Assembly (NCBI GenBank): GCA_022606135.1
Contig: JABYQN010000012.1
Location: 186,001-250,000 of the forward strand
DNA length: 64,000 nucleotides
Source of the DNA: Fomes fomentarius
Taxonomy: Eukaryota; Basidiomycota; Agaricomycetes; Polyporales; Polyporaceae
Direction: 5' to 3'
Each line of letters begins with the position of its first letter. Position 1 is the stretch's first letter. Made by a program: the position numbers and the translations under genes. The notes under the pieces were generated by a model. That model searched no databases, had not been told where the DNA came from, and worked only from the letters and a program-made list of their open reading frames with translations. This document shows, one piece after another, positions 1-12,029 of the stretch.

Positions 1-1058
1 GCCGAGGTACCTAAGACACGGATAGCACGCGAGTCGAGGATGTGCTGTTCTTCGATATTGTCGTAGCCACGCCATACCAGTGCTTTGGTAACCGCGACGG
101 CCGTCTGAGAGGTGTTTTCGGCGAGATCTTTCGCAAGCGAGAGCGCGGCAGGCAAAACCTCCTCGCGCGTGGGTAAGATGCTGTGGTAGAGGCCAGCAAT
201 AAGTGGGGAGTCGGGGGAGACGGTTGCTCCAGTGAGGAAGAGGGAAAGGGCACGAGAATGGCCCAGGAGCTTGGGGAGCAGATACGACGAAATGGCTGTT
301 GCAACGAGAGTAAGCCTGCTGCCTACTGTCGTCTTATAGAAGACATGAACAACGCACCTTCTGGCGCGATACCACGTCGAACGAACGGGAAGGCTAGCTT
401 GGCGCCAGCCCAGGCGACACGGATATCACAAGGCAGCTGGAGTCCAGTTACACCAACACCAACCTACATAGAACGTGAATGGAAGTCAGAGGCGTGACCA
501 TGTCCGATGTGATGACCTACCGCGTGCCCGTTGACAGCAGCTATCGTGATCTTTCTGCAACGGAAAAGAGCGAGCGTGACGAGACCGCCACTGTCTCGGT
601 GAGCTATGCCAAGCCCGATTACTATATATGACAGCGTTGTCGAACGAGACAATTGGGCACGCACAATGGTCTCCCTCATTCTCAACTTCGGGAGGGAATA
701 ATCCTCCCCAACCCTGAGTCAGGTTCGCCTGGGCAGAGAGCAGCGATTAGACTTGGAAATATGGTGCAAGCTTAGTACGTACTCCTGAACAGAATGCGGG
801 TGCGTTCGGTTCCGCAGTGAGAATGACGACTCGAACGTGATCATCCTTGTCGAATAGGTCGTATGCCTTGATGAGGTCGTTGACGAGCTCGCCACTAAAG
901 GTGTTGCGTCTGTTGATTGGATTAGCCGGATCATACACGCAGGTGTTTGAGGTACATGCGCACTCTTTGGAACGCGTCATGGTCGCGATTGCGACCGCAC
1001 CATCAAGCTCAACGCGGATGGCCGTAAACCCCTGTTTGGCGTAGTCAGGGGCTGTCAT
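1..1058 (-). CDS. Enoyl-CoA hydratase/isomerase family protein (3' end cut by window edge)
   Basis: Crotonase-fold protein, expected to hydrate or isomerise enoyl-CoA thioesters in fatty-acid beta-oxidation (peroxisome or mitochondrion). The start is ATG at 1058, giving MTAPDYAKQGF. Six exons join in frame: 964-1058, 783-909, 665-728, 521-603, 358-463 and <1-295, with introns of 50-65 bases. Family hallmarks are visible after splicing: SKERNTFSGELVNDL in the N-terminal part; FCSGANLTQGWGG, the CoA/oxyanion-hole loop; AAVNGHAVGVGVTGLQLPCD, the second oxyanion segment; and FPFVRRGIAPEA, where the Glu after Pro sits at the usual catalytic acid position. The C-terminal helices continue to base 1 and are incomplete. 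No peroxisomal targeting signal can be checked because the C terminus lies outside. Hydratase versus isomerase cannot be decided. Confidence 0.9.
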
Positions 1059-2731
1059 CGTGAACGTCCAGGAAAAGGCTATTCAGGTAGGATGGATTGA
1101 AGTGGGGCCGGTTTGAAAGATGAGGAGGGAGCCACGGAGACAAGTGCGAGCGCTGTTAAGATGATATATACTAGTACCCGGGCCAGTCAGGTCGCCGGCG
1201 AGCCGCCGCAGGGGGTACGAACCTTGCTAATAGGCATTAGGCACAACTATCATATGCGTACATAGACATCCGTGTCCGTACCAACTGGCAAGGGCGACAA
1301 GTAGGACTCGGAGACAAGCCCGGGTCGGTCTCTGAAGTCACCGGTGAGGCGTGATCCTGTTCCTCCACGCGTCTCAGATCGGATCCGAGTCGGTCGCATC
1401 TGTCGCCACTAGTTAGCACCTGAGACATCTTAGACCGCGCACAGAGATCCTACGCCGACATGCATCAGCTGGATGTGATAGCAACTGGGAGCGGTTCAGC
1501 TGCTCTCGAACAGCGTCTAATTCGCTGGTAGGATATGTAGGACTCAACATCCTGGTTCTGCTGCACTATATCCTCGGTTTGATATCAATCAAGTTGCCGC
1601 AGTGAAGTTCTCGCCCGCACCAAGGTCCACTGCTCCCGTATATCTGCCGTGCCAAAGTAAATATTCCAGCGGCTCTCGTTATCGGACTCAAGCGACAGAT
1701 TCAACATATATACAAGCAACGGCGGGCCGCCACAACACACACTGTAGTATGCTCTGGCTAGGTCCCGATGTAATACTAGCGGACAGGCTACTTACATCGT
1801 GCCTACATTATCAAACGACACTGTGTTGGGGAGGACGAGTAACGTGCGTGCGTGAGGATGTTGGAGTGGTCCTGGCTAAGTCAAGGAAAAGTGATGATCT
1901 CATCCTGGCTCACTGACTATTAAACGAACCCTAACCTCTCTTCTCCGGTGGCACGTCCTGGACCTCTGCGACACTGCGAGCGTCCTCCCTTCATTGCCCC
2001 CCGTGCAACGGCCGTTTATTTTCCTCGGCGTGGCTTCATCTCAGACTTCAGTTGTTCCCCGGTGCTCAGCGGATGTGCCTCGACACTTCTACTCGTAGTC
2101 AATAGTAGACGAGGTGAGGCTCAGGTTTTTCAGATCCGATCGCATCTGGTCCCATGTGTCTGTATCTTGCACCGCCGCGCACTCAGCTGGCAGTGACTCT
2201 CCTACATGATGCAGGATGCATTTTGAGTCTTTGACTTGACCGTGATAGCAACCGGAGTCAGTGCTCTCGATCAGCGTCTGAACGGCGGGTATCCAGGTTT
2301 CAGGCTACTCCGATGACAGCATATGGCCGTCGTGTGCCCGCGAGTCGTGCCACCTTTCCGTCTAGAAAGTAAATCACTTTGCTACCTCTGTCTTCAGCGA
2401 CACAACTGATCCACCGATCTTGCATGACATATCAACTAGTATGTCTTTAACTTGAACCTACAACTTAAGGCAGCGCGTTCAAGTTTGGAGGCATGTGTCT
2501 CGCTGCACCCCGCTGCACCCCGCTGCATTTGTCCGGGCAGGCAATGACTTTCAAATGTAAGCGTGCCGTGACAGTTCGGAACCGCGCCCATTCCTGAGCG
2601 GCCAGATTCCGTAGTAAGCAAGGTGGGATACTTCTAAAAACTATATAACTCGCCAGTTGCCTTCCACGTCGCTATCTTCCGCTACCTAACTCAGCACCGT
2701 GAACTTCCCACAGTATACTCAACTGCTTATT
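1059..2731. other. Gene-poor stretch with a diverged direct repeat
   Basis: I see no coding segment that I can support here. Bases around 1380-1535 and 2125-2295 share a diverged block in the same orientation (gtgatagcaac..., then tgctctcga.cagcgtct), suggesting an old duplication or a decayed mobile element. A short threefold repeat of gctgcacccc lies at about 2500-2525. Confidence 0.4.
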
Positions 2732-5514
2732 ATGACTCAAGGCATGTCTTGACGACCTCGACTTCTTCCCCCTATCTCACTCATCCCCGCATGTATACTC
2801 GCTTCCGCAGAACAAGGCGCACCCTGGGACATCTACGCCAGACAGCTTCTCCCTCTATCATACGGGTATCCACTCTGGGATCCTAAGCCCGACAGACACG
2901 TGGACGGACTAGAGCTTGGAATCGTCGGGTACCTCGAAAAGGGGAAGTTCCGCTCCCTGTTCAAGACTTTACAGCGCGTCGACGGTTCCATCATTGACCA
3001 GCTGAAGTTCGCGCCGCCCGACCTTGAGCTACTGCCTCGCAGGAGAATCAATATAACTCCCCCGTTGGATGCCTTTGAGGCTGGAATCGTTACCAGTCAT
3101 AGCACCCGCATAACGCGCTTGGGAAACAGAGTTGATTTTGAAATTGCGTAAGCACGATCCCATTGCTGAAGTTCCGGCCGGTGCTAACCAGTGATCCTTA
3201 GTCCCCTTGAGCTCATATCCGCAGGCGCAGAATATCACCTGGAGGTGTTCGATAGCGCGGGAGCCCTGCTATTCCTAGATTGTCCAGCGAAGAAACAGAT
3301 CATCAAATCGAAGCGACATATCGTAAATTACTTACGGGAGAATATCGGCCGTTGGCATGCGTATTTGGAGACCTACGGAGACGACTCAATAGAGCTTGGC
3401 CGGAAGCTGGAGGACCTCCTGTTTGTCAGCGGGACAACGAAAACGACGAGGTGGGCCAACGCTGCTCTCCGCGGTAACTACAAGGACAGGACAGGGAAGA
3501 TCTGTGGTGGTGTCGACCATGTCGGCGATGTCCGTATCGACATAGAAATGTCGGATGGCAGGCATCTCACAAGCAGCCAGATCAACTACGGCTCCTCCGC
3601 CACGCCTCCTACGGTCGACTCAAACCCGACTTCACCATCTCAAGGGATCTTGCTTCCTGTCACGCAGTGTATCTTCTTCTATTACTTCAAGGCGAAGCAA
3701 CGTCATGACCTCCCGCAGGTAACTAGTGCTGCCTGGTCCCATGCGAACTCACTCGCACGCGATGATCCTGTAGAGGCGCGGACGAGGATGCCGGGTGCAG
3801 ACCGTCACACGGTCTCGGACTTTATGAGCACCCAGGAACCGACATATGATCCAGTAGATATCCTGCTAGATTGGATTCTCGAGGTGCGTTCGCGAGGTTT
3901 CGCTACAGAACCGCGATAATTTGGGCATGAGTTCACACATCGGGCCAGCATTCGGAAGCAACTATGGCGATCGCAACTGATAGAGACCTCATCGCGATAT
4001 TCTATGTAAGAACTAAACTATATCTCCGGGGAGTATAGTACTAACTGAGCTTCCGGTATAGCCTGAAGGTATCCCTGGGGACGTGCGTGCCGGCTTAGAC
4101 CACGCGACGCCCGTAGTTGAAGTTGACGAGGACGGAGGTAGGGAGTTAACACTGCTGCACATCCGACATTTCATTGAACGTATTTCATTACGCACTAGTT
4201 GGCACGGTAGACGTTTCTCTTCTGGGTGACAAGGAGCATGTCACGGCAGGTATCACGCAAGTTGCGGAAACGTTTGAACGAATACATCTGGAGGGCATCA
4301 CGGGTGGGTCGTCGACTCTGCCAGGTTGTGGAGGAGCGCAAGATAGTAACAGCTCACTCTCAACATTCGTCTCAGGGACCGGTTTGGATACGGAGGAGAG
4401 CCTTCCCGTCGCGGGGTCCTCTCTTCAATCAGAAAATCGCAGAGGCGCAGAATTGACGGAAGAGGTAGTGGTGGGGAATCCGCTGGTGATACAGTCCCAT
4501 GTCGAGGAGCCATCAAAGAGCCACAGCGGAGCCGTGATGTCCTTCGCAGTCTCTTCCGACAGCAAGTGGATCGCGAGCGGGTCTGAAGACGGTACCATCA
4601 TTCTCTGGGACACCGAGGATCAGAGCGCTGTTCGCAAATGGCAGTCCCACGGAGACGACGTTGTCTGCGATCTCGCTTTCTCGCCCGACAGCCAGCGTCT
4701 GTTGTCCGCCGGAATGGACGGTCGGATGATGATCTGGGATGTGGAGCAGGGTGGCAACCTGGCGACACTCGAGGGTCATACTGAGGCCATTCATTCCGCA
4801 GTCTGGTCTCCTGACGGCACGAAGATCGCCTCGGCCTCGCAGGATATGACGGTGCGCGTCTGGGATACCGAGACGTACGAGCAGATCCACCTGCTCGAGG
4901 GTCATAACGCCATAGTGACATTCGTCCTCTTCTCGTCCGACGGGACTATGCTCGCATCTGGCGGTGCAGACTATAAATGCCGCATCTGGAACGTCGACGC
5001 GGGCACCGTCCGATACGAGCTGCAGGGCCACAAGGGAATGGTGTGGTCTGCGGCGTTCGACCCCGAATGCAGACGTATCGCGACAGCGTCCGACGACGGT
5101 AGCGTTCGAATCTGGAGCACGAGCACCGGGGATGTACTGGTCACCCTGCAGCAGCACCACAGACCCGTGTCGGTTGTATCGTTTTCTGCCGATGGGAAGT
5201 GGATCCTATCAGCGTCGAGGGACAGGACGGTCAAGGTCTGCGACTCGTACAGCGGAGGAACAAAGCTCTCACTGGATGGGCACGACGGTATCGTGGGCTC
5301 AGCATCCTTCTCTCCTGACGGGAAGTACATTGCGTCTACGTCAGACAACACTGTGCGGCTGTGGAAGACGAGCGATGGGACGTGCGTGAGGACGTTCGAC
5401 GAGCACAAAGACAAAGTGATGTATGCGTCGTTCACACCTAATGGCGAGATCCTGTCGTCTGGCGCGGACGACGGAACGGTCCAAATTCGTATGTTGAGCG
5501 ATTGGGTCCACTGA
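2732..5514 (+). CDS. Uncharacterised N-terminal region fused to a seven-bladed WD40 propeller (copy 1)
   Basis: Likely a scaffold or sensor protein; its function is unknown. The N-terminal half (about 2811-4300) is a family present three times in this window, with landmarks WDIYARQ, KRHIVNYLRENI, LFVSGTTKTTRWA, DPVDILLDWILE and ATDRDLIAIF. The C-terminal half (about 4500-5514) is a WD40 propeller with about seven repeats of the type SPDSQRLLSAGMDGRMMIWD. Introns I can place are 3148-3201, 3894 to about 3956, one ending just before PEGIPGDV, and one at the GGVGTVDVSLL junction. The paralogue at 29069-31793 has the same junctions, which argues for one fused gene. The start is inferred: ATG at 2732, then a short exon and an unusual GC..AG intron (2742-2810). 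A WD40-only paralogue follows on the same strand. The fusion is well supported; the start is not. Confidence 0.72.
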
Positions 5515-5975
5515 ACACGGCGCCAGTGTTAGAATGCTGCTACCATAGTACCTCGTTGTGTGTACAGTCGATGTGATTGTCTGACATAATGTCATAATGT
5601 TCATGGAAAGAGCCAGGCGCTGGATCGGCGTTCTCGGGCAACAGAATCACGTGGCTGGGGCACGTCCAAAGCTGTGTAACACGAGTAAGTATGAAGCGGA
5701 CCATGGTGAACATGAGGAACTTTGAACCGCAACTCTATGCCCTTGGAGAAATGTGGTCGAAGCGAAAAGAGGGCCAGGAAACGGCATGCCCTCCCTCGAG
5801 GCCGGCGGTCGTTGCACAAGCTGTGCCAAATCGATGATAATGGAGACATGAAACATTCCCCTTTGTGTTTTGTGGCTGACACTGACGTGTCTCTCTTCCG
5901 GTGCTTGTTCAGTGCCCTTTGTCCTCTCTTCTCCGACTCGCCTCAGTGCAACACTCCAACTTAGCTCCTACTACA
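5515..5975. other. Intergenic spacer between two WD40 genes
   Basis: About 460 bases separating tandem paralogues transcribed in the same direction. It should hold the terminator of the first gene and the promoter of the second. I see no clear TATA box or other gene in it. Confidence 0.5.
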
Positions 5976-7164
5976 ATGAGCGGTAAGGGCCCGTCGGTTG
6001 CGCTCTGTGTACTGTCGCTGAATCGGACAATCCACAGCCACAACGTCCATCTCTCAAGTCTATACCGACATTATCTCTGAACCCTCCTCGCCCCTCCACC
6101 TTCGCTTGACCACGAACCCTCTCGACCATCCCGATCTCTTCGGAGGCTCACCCCATGTGACGTCCCTCGCTGTATCTCCCGATAGCAAGTGGGCAGCAAC
6201 CGGACACGATGATGCAGCTATCACCCTTTGGGACGCCGAACAACAAACCGCAGTCCGCGAGTGGACGTCGAACAATACCGTGTCATGCCTTGCGTTCTCT
6301 CCCGACAGCCACCGCCTCGCATCCGCAGACGAGGACGGCTGCATAACGATCTGGAATGCGGAGCAAGACGACGGCCTCGCCCTCGCCACAGTGGAGGGCC
6401 ACACAGTCGCGTGGTCGCCAGATGGGACGAGGCTCGCGTCAGGCACGGACGACGGCATGGTGCGCCTATGGGATGCGCAGACATTCCAGGAGCTGGACCT
6501 TCCAGGCGGTGAACTCGGCCACGAGGCGATGGTGACGCTCGCCGTATTTTCGCGCGACGGCCGTACGCTCGCCACGGGCGGTGCAGACCGCTGCTGCTGT
6601 ATCTGGGACATGGAGACGATATCCCTTCGCCATCGATTGCAGGGTCACGACGGCGCAGTGCTCGCAATGGCGTTTGACTCCGAAGGGACTCGTATCGCCA
6701 CCGGCGGGAATCCGGCCAGCTCCCAGTGCTCGGAGGGACACGTTCGGATATGGGATATCGATACTGGTCTCTGTCTCTCTGTCATTCCCAGCCGCAAAGG
6801 CGCAGTGCATGATGTCGCGTTCTCGCCTGGCGGGAGGGAGATCCTGTTCGCGTCGGACGATCCAAACATCCGCGTGTACGACTCCTATACGGGCGAGGTG
6901 ATGCTCTCACTCGACGCGCACACGAAGGCCGTGAATGCTGCGCAGTTCTCTCTGGATGGGAGGTACATCGCGACTGCGTCCTCCGACAGGACTGTCCGGC
7001 TGTGGCAGAAATGGGATGGCAGATTGGTTTGGACTTTTGCGGAGCATCGGGACGAGGTATCTCACCTGACCTTTTCTCCGGACGGTGCATTGCTCTTGTC
7101 GTGTTCGGACGATGGAAGGATTTGCATCCGTGTATGGTCCAATGCCGTCCGTCCAGGTATATAA
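5976..7164 (+). CDS. WD40 repeat protein, propeller only
   Basis: A beta-propeller protein expected to act as a protein-protein interaction platform. ATG at 5976 opens a tiny first exon (MSA), followed by a canonical intron 5983-6037 (gtaagg..cacag); the second exon continues in frame (TTSISQVYTDI...) to the stop at 7164. About seven WD40 repeats are visible, for example SPDSHRLASADEDGCITIWN and SLDGRYIATASSDRTVRLWQ. The repeats resemble those of the preceding gene (SDSKWIASGSEDGTIILWD there, PDSKWAATGHDDAAITLWD here), so this is a tandem paralogue lacking the large N-terminal region. No other domain is seen. One blade around 6690-6750 has a short insertion. Confidence 0.85.
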
Positions 7165-7616
7165 CTCTTTGTTCTACTTCATGGCCACCTAGTATGGTGT
7201 CAGCAATGTGTTGTAATATGGGACCGATAGTCAGGTATTGTAGATTGTTAATATTCAAGCTAGTCGATAGTGCTGCATCTTCAGACTCACTTATCGTACA
7301 GGACCTGAGTTTGATTTGCTTCGCATCCGATTCTTCGTTGACCTGACCTATACTGGCAGTAAGTACGGACCTGTCAGTGCTGTGCCAGTCACAAACTTAG
7401 GCTTGGATATACTAAGCCTGAGTGTGTTACCTTGAGATCCACTATACACTCTGTCGGGGTCGGGGTCACCAGTGGGGTTCTGGTATTCAATAAGTCGGTG
7501 TGCTGCCACATACGTACCAAGTCACACAGCGAGAGGAGCGCATGGGGAGGAGATAATTGCAATACGCACCCTCAGGCCGCAGATCGGGTTAGGCGCCCGA
7601 AAGTACCCACGCTCAC

Positions 7617-8980
7617 TTGTCATCGCGGCTGCGATGGGACCCTCGGCTAATAGTACAGGTCTTTCCTTCTGTGCCAAGAGACGTAGCCAACATACCTGCC
7701 CTTCTAACCCGGTTTCCTCATGTCGACGTCGTCTCTCATGTCCCTCGAACTGTGGCGGCGGCTACCTTCCCCGTAGAAGTTGAGGAAGGCATCATTGACA
7801 AACTTCACTACCACATACACGCCCTTCAGAACTGCGCCTTGGCATGCCGTCGCTGGCTTCCGCGTACTCGCTATCACCTCTTCGCTGCCATCCGCGTCAG
7901 GACAAAGGACGAGCTCGATTCACTCAGTACATTACTGTCTCGATCTCCCCATTTACTTCCACTTGTGCGCTCCCTCACCCTCCGCGCCGAGCTAGACGAA
8001 CCAGAGGCGGCGCATCTCTTCCAGATGGTCCCTGTCTCACTCTTGACCTCACTTTTGAAATTGGAATGTTGGAGGTTCTGTGGCACACAGACTTCCGGTG
8101 ACTCTAGCCAGGGCGAACAGGGTTACACCTTGGCTCCGGCATATACCCACAAGGGACTTGCGATCATACGAAGACTTGCTACTACCGTGCAGGAACTCCA
8201 TCTGATCAAGATGTCCTTCAGCACTCCTGGTGAATGCACCAAACTGGTCTCATCGATTCCGGCCTTGCGGGAGCTGCATTGTGTGGATGTCCATTTCAAA
8301 ATGCCGCAAGCAGACGAAGTGCTGGATACATGCATCAATCGGCTTGCTCCCCGTTTGCATGTTGAGTCCTTGTCTGTGCGTATCCCGACTGTTCTGTGCT
8401 TCAAGAGTATCTTCAGACTCATGGCGATTTTCAGCTCATTAACGTTCAGACACAAGGAGCGGACCTTCTGTTGAGAATGCTACAATCCACAATTGAAACC
8501 CTCACAGTTGACGTCCGAATGGCCGTCAATGGTTCGTCTATCCCATTCTGCAATCTCTGTATTGCGCCAAGGCCTTAGCTAACATCCTCTCTTGTGTAGA
8601 TCCGACGCTCATACTCATATCCAGACTGGAGAAACTGAGGTCGTTGAAACTGTTCGTGCACATTGAATCCGAGCACACGTTTGCCGCCGAGATCAAACTA
8701 GCGACCGATGTCCTCGACTCCCTTGTCCGGTTACACACGCTGACAATCGAGATAGAGTATCAGTCATATGCTATGTTGGGTTTCCTCTCTGACTCGAGTG
8801 CCGAGACAGCAGAAGTATACCAACGGTTCGAGGAATCATCCATTCGACTCAATACAAGTCGTGTACTGTTCGTGGTACGGAGCGACCGGAGAGAACGGAC
8901 AGTATACTGGACTCAAACACTACAGCATATCTTCCCCACTCTATACAATCGATGCCAGTTCAGAGTCCAGTGTCAGAGAG
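7617..8980 (+). pseudogene. F-box protein N-terminal part (probably F-box/WD40 gene), frameshifted
   Basis: The F-box-like start FPVEVEEGIIDKLHYHIHAL, followed by CALACRRWLPRTRYHLF and a leucine-rich segment (SPHLLPLVRSLTLRAE), is typical of the large agaricomycete F-box family, whose members link substrates to SCF ubiquitin ligases through Skp1. The frame breaks near 8395: coding potential moves from VRIPTVLC to LQEYLQTHGDFQL with no intron that could explain it. An intron at about 8532-8600 then leads into LISRLEKLRSLKLFVHI, and the exon ends at 8980 with a good donor (gtgaga). That donor splices in frame to the WD40 part at 9040, so both belong to one gene. The beginning is unclear: an ATG at 7720 starts a typical-looking leader but runs into a stop one frame away from the F-box. 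This is either a decaying gene or one with sequencing errors. Confidence 0.6.
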
Positions 8981-9039
8981 GTGAGAGGTCTTCAACTCAA
9001 TAGGTGGTCTGATACTGATGCGCCCGTGTTGCACATCAG

Positions 9040-10299
9040 TTCTCCAGGATAAGCCGCTTTATGGCCATGACGGCATCCTAGTCGATCTAGTCGCATCGCC
9101 CGATGGTCGATGGATCGCGAGCGTGTCAGACGACCCAACGCTCATAATCTGGAGGCTAGACCGAGGGGACGGCGGCACAGCTCACCTGCAAGTTGCTCTC
9201 GACTGGACTCCCGATATGTATACTTCCCAGCTCCAGTTCTCGCCGGATAGCAGGTATCTCGCCTCTCTAAGCCAGCAGCTCGCAATGACCAGTATCTGGG
9301 ACGTAATCACCGGCACAACTGCTCGGAACCCTGGGCGGTCTACACCCCAATGGTTCTCTAACATGGGGCACAAGCATCGCGTGGTTGCAGGATGGAACTC
9401 TCATTGCATATGAGGCTCGTTCACAGCGACTCCTCCGTTGGTGCATTGCACCCTACCATAGGGGACCAGATACCTCCGTGCCATCGACAGCACACACTGG
9501 ATCCGGCCTGACAACACATGTCGCCGTCCTGCCGGATGCGACGTACTCTGCCACCGATCGTGGTCTTGTTCAGATGGCAGGTTGTCCAGATACCGTCCTT
9601 GGGTTACCGGACTGCATGGCGTTCTTCTCCCCCGATGGGAGCCAGCTCATCCTGCCCCGGGCTTTCGATGATCGGCAGGGCGCAGTGTTGGCCATGGACT
9701 TTGGGCCGCCCCTTCTGCTACAGCTTGACCTCACGCCGATTCGCCCGGAGACCATCGCTGTATCCAACCTGGCGAAGAGAGTTCTCGTCGTCTTCGGGTC
9801 CGAGATAAACGAACCGCGTTATGCTATCATGGAAAGGATAGTCCCGGACGCACCCGCACTGGGTGAAATCACTCCGCTCGGTGTATTCGACGGCCCTGTG
9901 TCGAGCTCGTGGTTATCTCCTTGCGGTCGTTTGGTCGCTACGTGCATGAGATCGACCTGTATGGTCCATCTGTGGAGGGCGGACGATGGCATGCGTTTGG
10001 CCTCCTTTGCCCCGGACCACCCGCCAGCGTCGGCGGATGCCCGCGTCACGCACGGTTTGTTCACTCAAGATGGCCAGACGTTGGTCTACGGAGATTCAAC
10101 TGGGACAGTCTACGTTCGCGCTATTGGAAACGTGGATATACTCGCAGAGGCAACTACTGGTACCTGTAACCCAGTAGTGCATGGGCGGACATGCAGTCTT
10201 GTGGCTGGCCTTGTGTGGCCCGGCGCCGCAGCACTGTATGAATCATTTATAACTTGTCTACGGTCTATATGTCCAAGTAGTGATATGTTCAAGCGATAG
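9040..10299 (+). pseudogene. WD40-like C-terminal part of the F-box gene, frameshifted
   Basis: After the inferred intron 8981-9039 the reading frame continues VLQDKPLYGHDGILVDLVAS, then WD40-like blades (SPDGRWIASVSDDPTLIIWR, SPDSRYLASLSQQLAMTSIW). Near 9340 the frame shifts by one base (from TTARNPG to GLHPNGSLTWGTSIAWLQDG) and continues in the new frame to the stop at 10299 with further degenerate blades (SPCGRLVATCMRSTCMVHLW). F-box plus WD40 is a classical substrate-adaptor layout. With two single-base breaks about 950 bases apart, the locus is either a young pseudogene or affected by assembly indels. The blades are more degenerate than in the two upstream WD40 genes. Confidence 0.6.
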
Positions 10300-10720
10300 A
10301 TGCAATGTATAGCACCGGCGGGCTGCGACATGCTGTAGCAAGGCCGATGTACGTATATGTATTTTACCCGGCCTTCTTTTGCGAACGACGTCACGCACTG
10401 GATGATCACTGGGATCCGGATAAGGGCCGCGCTGACCCCCCTCAGTGTCTATATACACGCACACAAGCCGCGATGTCACATCCACCGACGCTCCGTTGAA
10501 CACGGCTCCACGCTTGAAATGGGTGCAGATCTTGCTCCTCCCATTTTCCTCGCGAATTAGTGTCGTAGTAGAGGAAGTCGCCCGATCGCGGGAGGAGGTC
10601 TAGCCTTGAAAAACTCACCTCACAAGCAAAACTCCTATTCCAACAGACCACCACGAACGAGGACTCGCCACACCTCTCGTTAAGCTCTGCCCCGGTGCAA
10701 GCTTCCACGCTCTTCAATAG
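10300..10720. other. Intergenic stretch, nothing recognised
   Basis: No open frame with family resemblance and no repeat was noticed between the F-box/WD40 gene and the first dynamin relic. Confidence 0.4.
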
Positions 10721-10995
10721 TCAGTTTGTTGTGTTTCTACGAATAGGCGCAAGTTGACATGCTGCTATATTGCGATGCGCGGAAAGTGTACTGGTGTGTG
10801 ATGCGTCTTGGTAGGTAGGGAACGGCGGCGTGGACGAACGAACCGTGATCTTGAAGGTCCGTCGGGCGCTCTGCACAATCGTAGGGTGGGGATTTGGCCA
10901 ATCGAGTACGCAGAACGCTATCACGGTAGCCTCAGTCGTGATAGGGGGATAACTCGCGAGCTGCCTGCGACGTGAGTCGGAGAAGAGCCTGGGGT
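10721..10995 (-). pseudogene. Relic of a dynamin-like stalk exon
   Basis: The minus strand encodes PPITTEATVIAF, then QSARRTFKITVRSSTPPF and PYQDA-like residues. These align with PPITTEATAFVVNL and MTVRSSAPPFVPYPDA of the complete gene at 13518-16613. The segment is internally shortened and has no GTPase or GED parts next to it. It is a decayed fragment of that paralogue, displaced upstream of the intact copies. Confidence 0.65.
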
Positions 10996-11106
10996 TGTGG
11001 TTGACAGTCGTGCAGCAAACCGACCAAAATACTGGTCTTGCATACATAGACGCGCCCTTACCCAATCAACGGTATTACCTGCGCCCGGCACTTCTGTTCT
11101 CCCGTC

Positions 11107-11652
11107 ATGTCGACTCCATCTACCGTCCAGTCCGATGCTAGTTCATCTGCAACTAACCTGTCCACCGATCCCGAATTCAACTACATTCCACAGGGAAAGG
11201 CAGTGGACCGTGCTCTGGCTATCCAGCTCGACGAGGAGTGCATGAACCGGTGGGGTCAAGCCCTCTTTGACGAGTGCTATCCGGGCGATCGTGCGCAGCA
11301 AACACCGGAAGAAGTTATCGACGCGATCAAACATCTGAGACTCCTCACAGCGCAGTACATGTCCTACGAGGTGTACTGCAAGTTCCCTAACATCCCTCAC
11401 CTTGAGCGCAATGTGCTCTTCGTCCCATGCCCCAAGCTGACGTGGATGTTCGTCTTCAAGGACAACAGTTCTTACGAAGCTATCCGTGCGCCCCTCGCGA
11501 TAGAGGACGTGCGTGCCGTGAAGGAGTTCTTGGGCGTGAAGAAGCAGAATGCAAAGTGGTACGATGTGAGCCATCGGGTTATTGGTACGTGTACAGTAGT
11601 TAGCTTCAGGCTGCGATGTCTCGTTCAATCTTTGCCTGTAGGGCTCGACTGA
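11107..11652 (+). CDS. Hypothetical protein, about 160 residues
   Basis: ATG at 11107 opens MSTPSTVQSDASSSATNL, a Ser/Thr-rich start, followed by a more ordered-looking part with YIPQGKAVDRAL, TPEEVIDAIKHLRLLTAQYM and KLTWMFVFKDNSSYEA. A plausible intron (11585-11641, gtacgt..cctgtag) splices RVIG to LD and a stop at 11652; the intron length is a multiple of three, so the frame also reads through. I do not recognise the family. It lies between two relics of dynamin-like genes and on the opposite strand. No signal peptide or membrane segment is visible. The length of the open frame, its composition and the plausible intron support a real gene. Confidence 0.55.
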   Translation: MSTPSTVQSDASSSATNLSTDPEFNYIPQGKAVDRALAIQLDEECMNRWGQALFDECYPGDRAQQTPEEVIDAIKHLRLLTAQYMSYEVYCKFPNIPHLERNVLFVPCPKLTWMFVFKDNSSYEAIRAPLAIEDVRAVKEFLGVKKQNAKWYDVSHRVIGTCTVVSFRLRCLVQSLPVGLD

Positions 11653-12029
11653 GTCCCGATTCTCGCCCTGACTCTGACCGAATAGCAGGCAGTGTTGGGA
11701 CAGCGCAGTTTCGGTGCTACTACAAGATCAATGTCATTCCTTCTTGACCCTATCTGCCTATCTTGATACCAAGTGTGAGATATGTACCTCATCTTGAAAC
11801 ACCATTGCGCTTTGATCGCAGATTGCCTATATAAAACTGTTGCAAATCAGCTTGCCTGACTCGACCTCTCCGTTCGCTACCGACTCGGCCTTCCGCCGGA
11901 GCAAATGCCAGTTCACCAGAACAGGAGAGTAGGTCGAAGCTTCCGCTCAAGCCGGATGCTGCAAAACCGGTCTCGGGACAAGGTGCGGGGACGACCTGGA
12001 CCGACATGCGTCGCAGAGATCATCATGAT

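Noticed and set aside
4513..5160. Long open frame (215 codons) on the minus strand
   Set aside because: It is antisense to the WD40 propeller of the plus-strand gene. Repeating WD40 codons keep other frames open; no family resemblance.
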